From a virus, in the IMG/VR virus record IMGVR_UViG_3300034093_001023, positions 1 to 37,014 of that record: a stretch of 37,014 nt of DNA, one strand, 5' to 3'. Position numbers and translations under genes: made by a program. The notes below the pieces were generated by a model that worked only from the letters and a program-made list of their open reading frames with translations, ran no database searches and had not been told where the DNA came from. Shown in pieces: positions 35,020 through 37,014 of the stretch; position 1 is the stretch's first letter, and each line of letters starts with the position of its first letter.

Positions 35020-35438
35020 TAGCTGATCTTAGATAAGTTTCCTGGCATAAAATCTTCTGGATTAATATTCATACTTGATCCATTTGAAAATTCCTGACCA
35101 ATATAAAAGTCATTTGGTCTTTCGTCGGCAACTGCTATAACAGACTTTGTTTCGACTTTTTGAAATTCTTTCTCACCGTCACCGTCGTTGATTTTAATCT
35201 TACGAGTCCAGCGACCGTGTTCAATAAGAATCCACTGCCCGACCTTGACATCAAGATCGCATTCATCTCCGACTTTATAAACTTCGGCCCAACGAGGTTT
35301 GACACCGTGTGCTTTACCGTCATCACTTTGGACAACAATGCCGCCTGCGGTTGTCATTTCGCCCATGTCCATGTTGATAACAAGAAGGTCTTTTGACAGG
35401 GGGCGAACCTGCATGTGTCGTGCTTGGAAATTAAACAT
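35019..35438 (-). CDS. co-chaperonin, gp31/GroES-like
   Basis: 139 residues. GroES-like beta fold: VRPLSKDLLVINMDMGEMTT (11-30) matches the I(R/K)PLxDRVLV strand, AGGIVVQSDDGKAHGVKPRW (31-50) the TxGGIxxP mobile-loop region, and AEVYKVGDECDLDVKVGQWI (51-70) the V.aVG.G....vkVGd.Vl strand. EHGRWTRKIKI follows. T4 gp31 replaces GroES so that GroEL can fold the major capsid protein gp23. It probably does the same for this phage. Length is between GroES (97) and gp31 (111) plus a C-terminal tail. AAGG precedes the ATG. Confidence 0.85.
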   Translation of the reverse strand: MFNFQARHMQVRPLSKDLLVINMDMGEMTTAGGIVVQSDDGKAHGVKPRWAEVYKVGDECDLDVKVGQWILIEHGRWTRKIKINDGDGEKEFQKVETKSVIAVADERPNDFYIGQEFSNGSSMNINPEDFMPGNLSKIS

Positions 35439-35446
35439 AGTTTACC

Positions 35447-35677
35447 TTATTTCTTATTACCGCGAGCAGCCACTTCCTCATGCAATGCATTGGGGTTCTG
35501 AGCATAATAGTCCGCCAACACTTGTTCACGTGTGCGTACTACTCTGCCGCCTTCACCAATTTCGTCACCGCGAGCGTTGACTTTCATATTACCTACAGCT
35601 GGAGTTTTTTCAAATCTCAAGCTCATCTTTTCCATGTCAATTTCTTTGCCTCTCATAGAGGTATAAGTTCTTCCCAT
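35447..35677 (-). CDS. small conserved phage protein (76 aa)
   Basis: 76 residues from MGRTYTSMRGKEIDMEKMSL. AAGGAG six bases upstream decides the start at 35677 over the 35746 frame. The core VGNMKVNARGDEIGEGGRVV is highly conserved-looking, with a helix REQVLADYYAQNPNALHEEV at the end. I recall a similar protein next to the co-chaperonin gene in T4-like marine phages. No enzymatic motif is visible. Function unknown, possibly a head assembly partner given its neighbour. Confidence 0.75.
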   Translation of the reverse strand: MGRTYTSMRGKEIDMEKMSLRFEKTPAVGNMKVNARGDEIGEGGRVVRTREQVLADYYAQNPNALHEEVAARGNKK

Positions 35678-35678
35678 T

Positions 35679-36143
35679 TTATTCTCCTTTAAAGAATTCG
35701 TTGATTGGTAGTTTGTATTTAACACTGTCAATTTTGTGTACGCCAATTATGAATAGCACATAGCTGGCTACGGAACTGCCTCTTCCTACTCCCCAGACTA
35801 TGTTATTGGCCCTAAGAGTATCTACCACATATTTCATAGTTTTTAACACATGAATCATATCATGCTTGGCAAACAGTTTCAACTCTTCAGCAACTCGTTC
35901 TCGAATGTCAGGAGTCGGACACTGCTGATATAACCAATCTAAAATATCCATGGTTTTATATTCGTAAGGTACGAACCAATTGGTAGCGTCTATTTGTTGC
36001 GGGGGTATTGGATAATTTAAGTGTTCTTGCTGTAATCGACTTACGTATTGATTTAGGTCATCAGAAGTCTGACAATGTTCCAGTATATCTGGTCCGTGTC
36101 GCATCACACCTTGTATGAGTTGTTGAGTAGTATTAGTCCACAT
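35679..36143 (-). CDS. DnaE (Pol III alpha)-like short protein
   Basis: 154 residues. The C-terminal end WGVGRGSSVASYVLFIIGVH and KIDSVKYKLPINEFFKGE resembles the GPGRGSAAGSLVxYxLGIT.IDPxxYxLLFERFLN segment of bacterial DNA polymerase III alpha, a nucleotide-binding part of the palm. The rest (HEHCQTSDDL-like, NYPIPPQQIDATNWFVPYEY, RVAEELKLFAKHDMIHVLKT) also follows the region preceding that segment. The catalytic Asp triad of DnaE lies beyond this fragment and is not present. So it is a partial homologue retained in T4-like marine phages as I recall. Possible roles are nucleotide binding or interaction with host polymerase. Confidence 0.75.
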   Translation of the reverse strand: MWTNTTQQLIQGVMRHGPDILEHCQTSDDLNQYVSRLQQEHLNYPIPPQQIDATNWFVPYEYKTMDILDWLYQQCPTPDIRERVAEELKLFAKHDMIHVLKTMKYVVDTLRANNIVWGVGRGSSVASYVLFIIGVHKIDSVKYKLPINEFFKGE

Positions 36144-36363
36144 TGATCAATTGACCTAAATCACCATCTGCCTGTTTCAATTTCTGAGAATGTCTCTTTG
36201 CGAGTTCTTCTCTATATATTGTAACAAAAGTAGATAGCTGTGTCAAGAGATCTCTGCTGCCCATTCTAGCCGCAGCGTAATATTTTTTATTCAATTCGAT
36301 CAAGCGATTTTCAATCTCTTGATCTTTGAATCCAGACAAGTCGCCACTTAATGGATGGAACAT
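36133..36363 (-). CDS. small conserved phage protein (76 aa)
   Basis: 76 residues from MFHPLSGDLSGFKDQEIENR. The start at 36363 fits a TAATG overlap with the upstream stop; the frame also opens at 36417. It is mainly helical (IENRLIELNKKYYAAARMGS, LLTQLSTFVTIYREELAKRH) with an acidic end DGDLGQLINVD. I recall a similar protein in T4-like phages. A sigma70-like promoter lies inside this gene (36218-36246). Function unknown. Confidence 0.75.
   Translation of the reverse strand: MFHPLSGDLSGFKDQEIENRLIELNKKYYAAARMGSRDLLTQLSTFVTIYREELAKRHSQKLKQADGDLGQLINVD
36218..36246 (-). promoter_or_regulatory. internal sigma70-type promoter TTGACA-N17-TACAAT
   Basis: Perfect -35 TTGACA (36246-36241) and -10 TACAAT (36223-36218) with a 17-base spacer, within the 36133-36363 coding sequence. 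It would drive the DnaE-like gene starting at 36143 from about 36211, leaving a 68-base leader. It might give an early supply of the downstream genes including the co-chaperonin. Confidence 0.55.
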
Positions 36364-36944
36364 TAGCTGTATAATCCGAGATAGTTCATCCAAATCACCG
36401 TGGCACTGTGTTGCCACACTTCAATGATCACAGGATCGGTAGCTGATGTAACCGTTACGCTTCCTGGAAATCCAGGAGATTTTTTAATCACGGTACCGCC
36501 TGAAGTAATAAATGTGATTGTTCTGGCGGTACCATCACCATACAGTTCTAGAGTGGCTTTACCGATCTGCCCAAGGCCTGTGACATCCACCGCTCCGGTA
36601 GGAAATTCAGAGAATGACAAACTGGTATTAGCACCAAACTTGATCACATGATACATGGCCTGTTTGAAGCTGACATCTTGGGTACCCGCTACGATAGCAG
36701 AACCGTAGTCCTTTTTACGCAGATACGCATCATTGAGTGTGACAGACCCTACAATGTTGTAAAGGAAATCGTTGTCACCGTCTGTTCTAGCTGCATTGTC
36801 CTGTAGGTCGGTGATCTCTGTTTTGGCAGTTGAGAAGTTGGTTTTGATAGTATCAAAGTTATCTCTAAACACCTGCGTGTCGTTGTCCTGGCCAGCTACA
36901 GGAAAGTTTTCATTTATTGCTGCGAAATTGATAAGGCTTGTCAA
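36363..36944 (-). CDS. putative tail or fibre-associated structural protein
   Basis: 193 residues with a TTG start at 36944, supported by GGAG ten bases upstream and by overlap with the previous stop (TTGA). The N-terminus INENFPVAGQDNDTQVFRDN, then FDTIKTNFSTAKTEITDLQD is a helical part I recall at the start of marine phage structural proteins. The rest is beta-rich (ATLELYGDGTARTITFITSG, PGSVTVTSATDPVIIEVWQH), like fibre or baseplate domains. Function as virion component is inferred from composition and the motif. Confidence 0.7.
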   Translation of the reverse strand: MTSLINFAAINENFPVAGQDNDTQVFRDNFDTIKTNFSTAKTEITDLQDNAARTDGDNDFLYNIVGSVTLNDAYLRKKDYGSAIVAGTQDVSFKQAMYHVIKFGANTSLSFSEFPTGAVDVTGLGQIGKATLELYGDGTARTITFITSGGTVIKKSPGFPGSVTVTSATDPVIIEVWQHSATVIWMNYLGLYS

Positions 36945-37014
36945 GGTAATTTTTCTCCACGTTGCGGGAATGCAAGGTATTTATCCTCTATTTCTCCGTC
37001 TATAATATCTATTA
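36941..37014 (-). CDS. 3' end of an unknown gene (5' end outside window)
   Basis: The last 23 codons of an open frame enter from the right edge and encode IDIIDGEIEDKYLAFPQRGE plus KLP. The TGA stop overlaps the TTG start of the next gene (TTGA), so the two are probably translationally coupled. Too short to assign. A GATAAATA sequence (36978-36985) falls inside the frame. Confidence 0.5.
   Translation of the reverse strand, partial: IDIIDGEIEDKYLAFPQRGEKLP

Noticed and set aside
36978-36985. GATAAATA near the right edge
   Set aside because: It lies inside the reading frame of a partial gene (GAT AAA TAC) and cannot be distinguished from coding sequence, so no promoter is claimed.

Overview
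The window is a nearly contiguous stretch of a T4-like, contractile-tailed phage (myovirus) genome. The evidence is a T4-type replisome (family B DNA polymerase gp43, clamp gp45, clamp-loader gp44, FEN/RNase H), DsbA, a gp31/GroES-like co-chaperonin, PhoH, MazG, a 2OG-Fe(II) oxygenase, and many small genes that, as far as I remember them, resemble conserved proteins of marine T4-like phages of cyanobacteria and SAR11. There is no photosynthesis gene. The spanin pair and TTGACA/TATAAT promoters point to a Gram-negative host, probably a proteobacterium. I cannot name the host. All family calls come from reading the sequence, with no database search. Coding is very dense: no stretch over 300 bases lacks a gene. 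All genes but one (phoH, 31668-32408) lie on the minus strand, and genes often overlap through ATGA or TAATG junctions. I saw no tRNA, rRNA, CRISPR or insertion sequence.

Layout, read in window order (transcription runs right to left). 1-3800: small conserved phage proteins and a FEN-type nuclease. 3800-14000: a nucleotide and DNA-modification region with QueE, AbrB-like, HIT, phosphoribosyltransferase, cupin, an MBD4-like DNA glycosylase, FolE, a 2OG oxygenase, a glycosyltransferase, a QueD-like T-fold protein and a TGT/DpdA-like transglycosylase. FolE, QueD-like, QueE and DpdA-like together look like a 7-deazaguanine DNA modification pathway; QueC is not visible. 14000-18430: sliding clamp, DNA polymerase with a T4-like translational operator, a membrane protein, and DsbA. 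18500-24830: probable virion or prohead proteins, several with short N-termini like the T4 capsid-targeting sequence, plus an A-type Fe-S carrier and a nucleotidyltransferase-like protein. 24800-28000: a ClpA-type unfoldase with a ClpP-docking loop and a CbpA-type DnaJ. 28060-30264: secreted and membrane proteins, holin-like protein, i-spanin with an embedded o-spanin, and GH19 endolysin. 30267-37014: structural candidates, PhoH, DUF2452, clamp loader, MazG, co-chaperonin, a DnaE-like fragment and a tail or fibre-like protein.

Regulation is unusually readable. Seven minus-strand sites match sigma70 promoters with exactly 17-bp spacers: TTGACA/TATAAT upstream of queE and dnaJ, and close variants upstream of folE, the clamp gene, dsbA, mazG and inside 36133-36363. 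Two of them (dsbA, dnaJ) are built into the preceding terminator hairpin, and two (queE, dnaJ) would start transcription at the ATG, giving leaderless mRNAs. A second class, NATAAATA boxes like T4 late promoters, precedes structural genes and some small genes.
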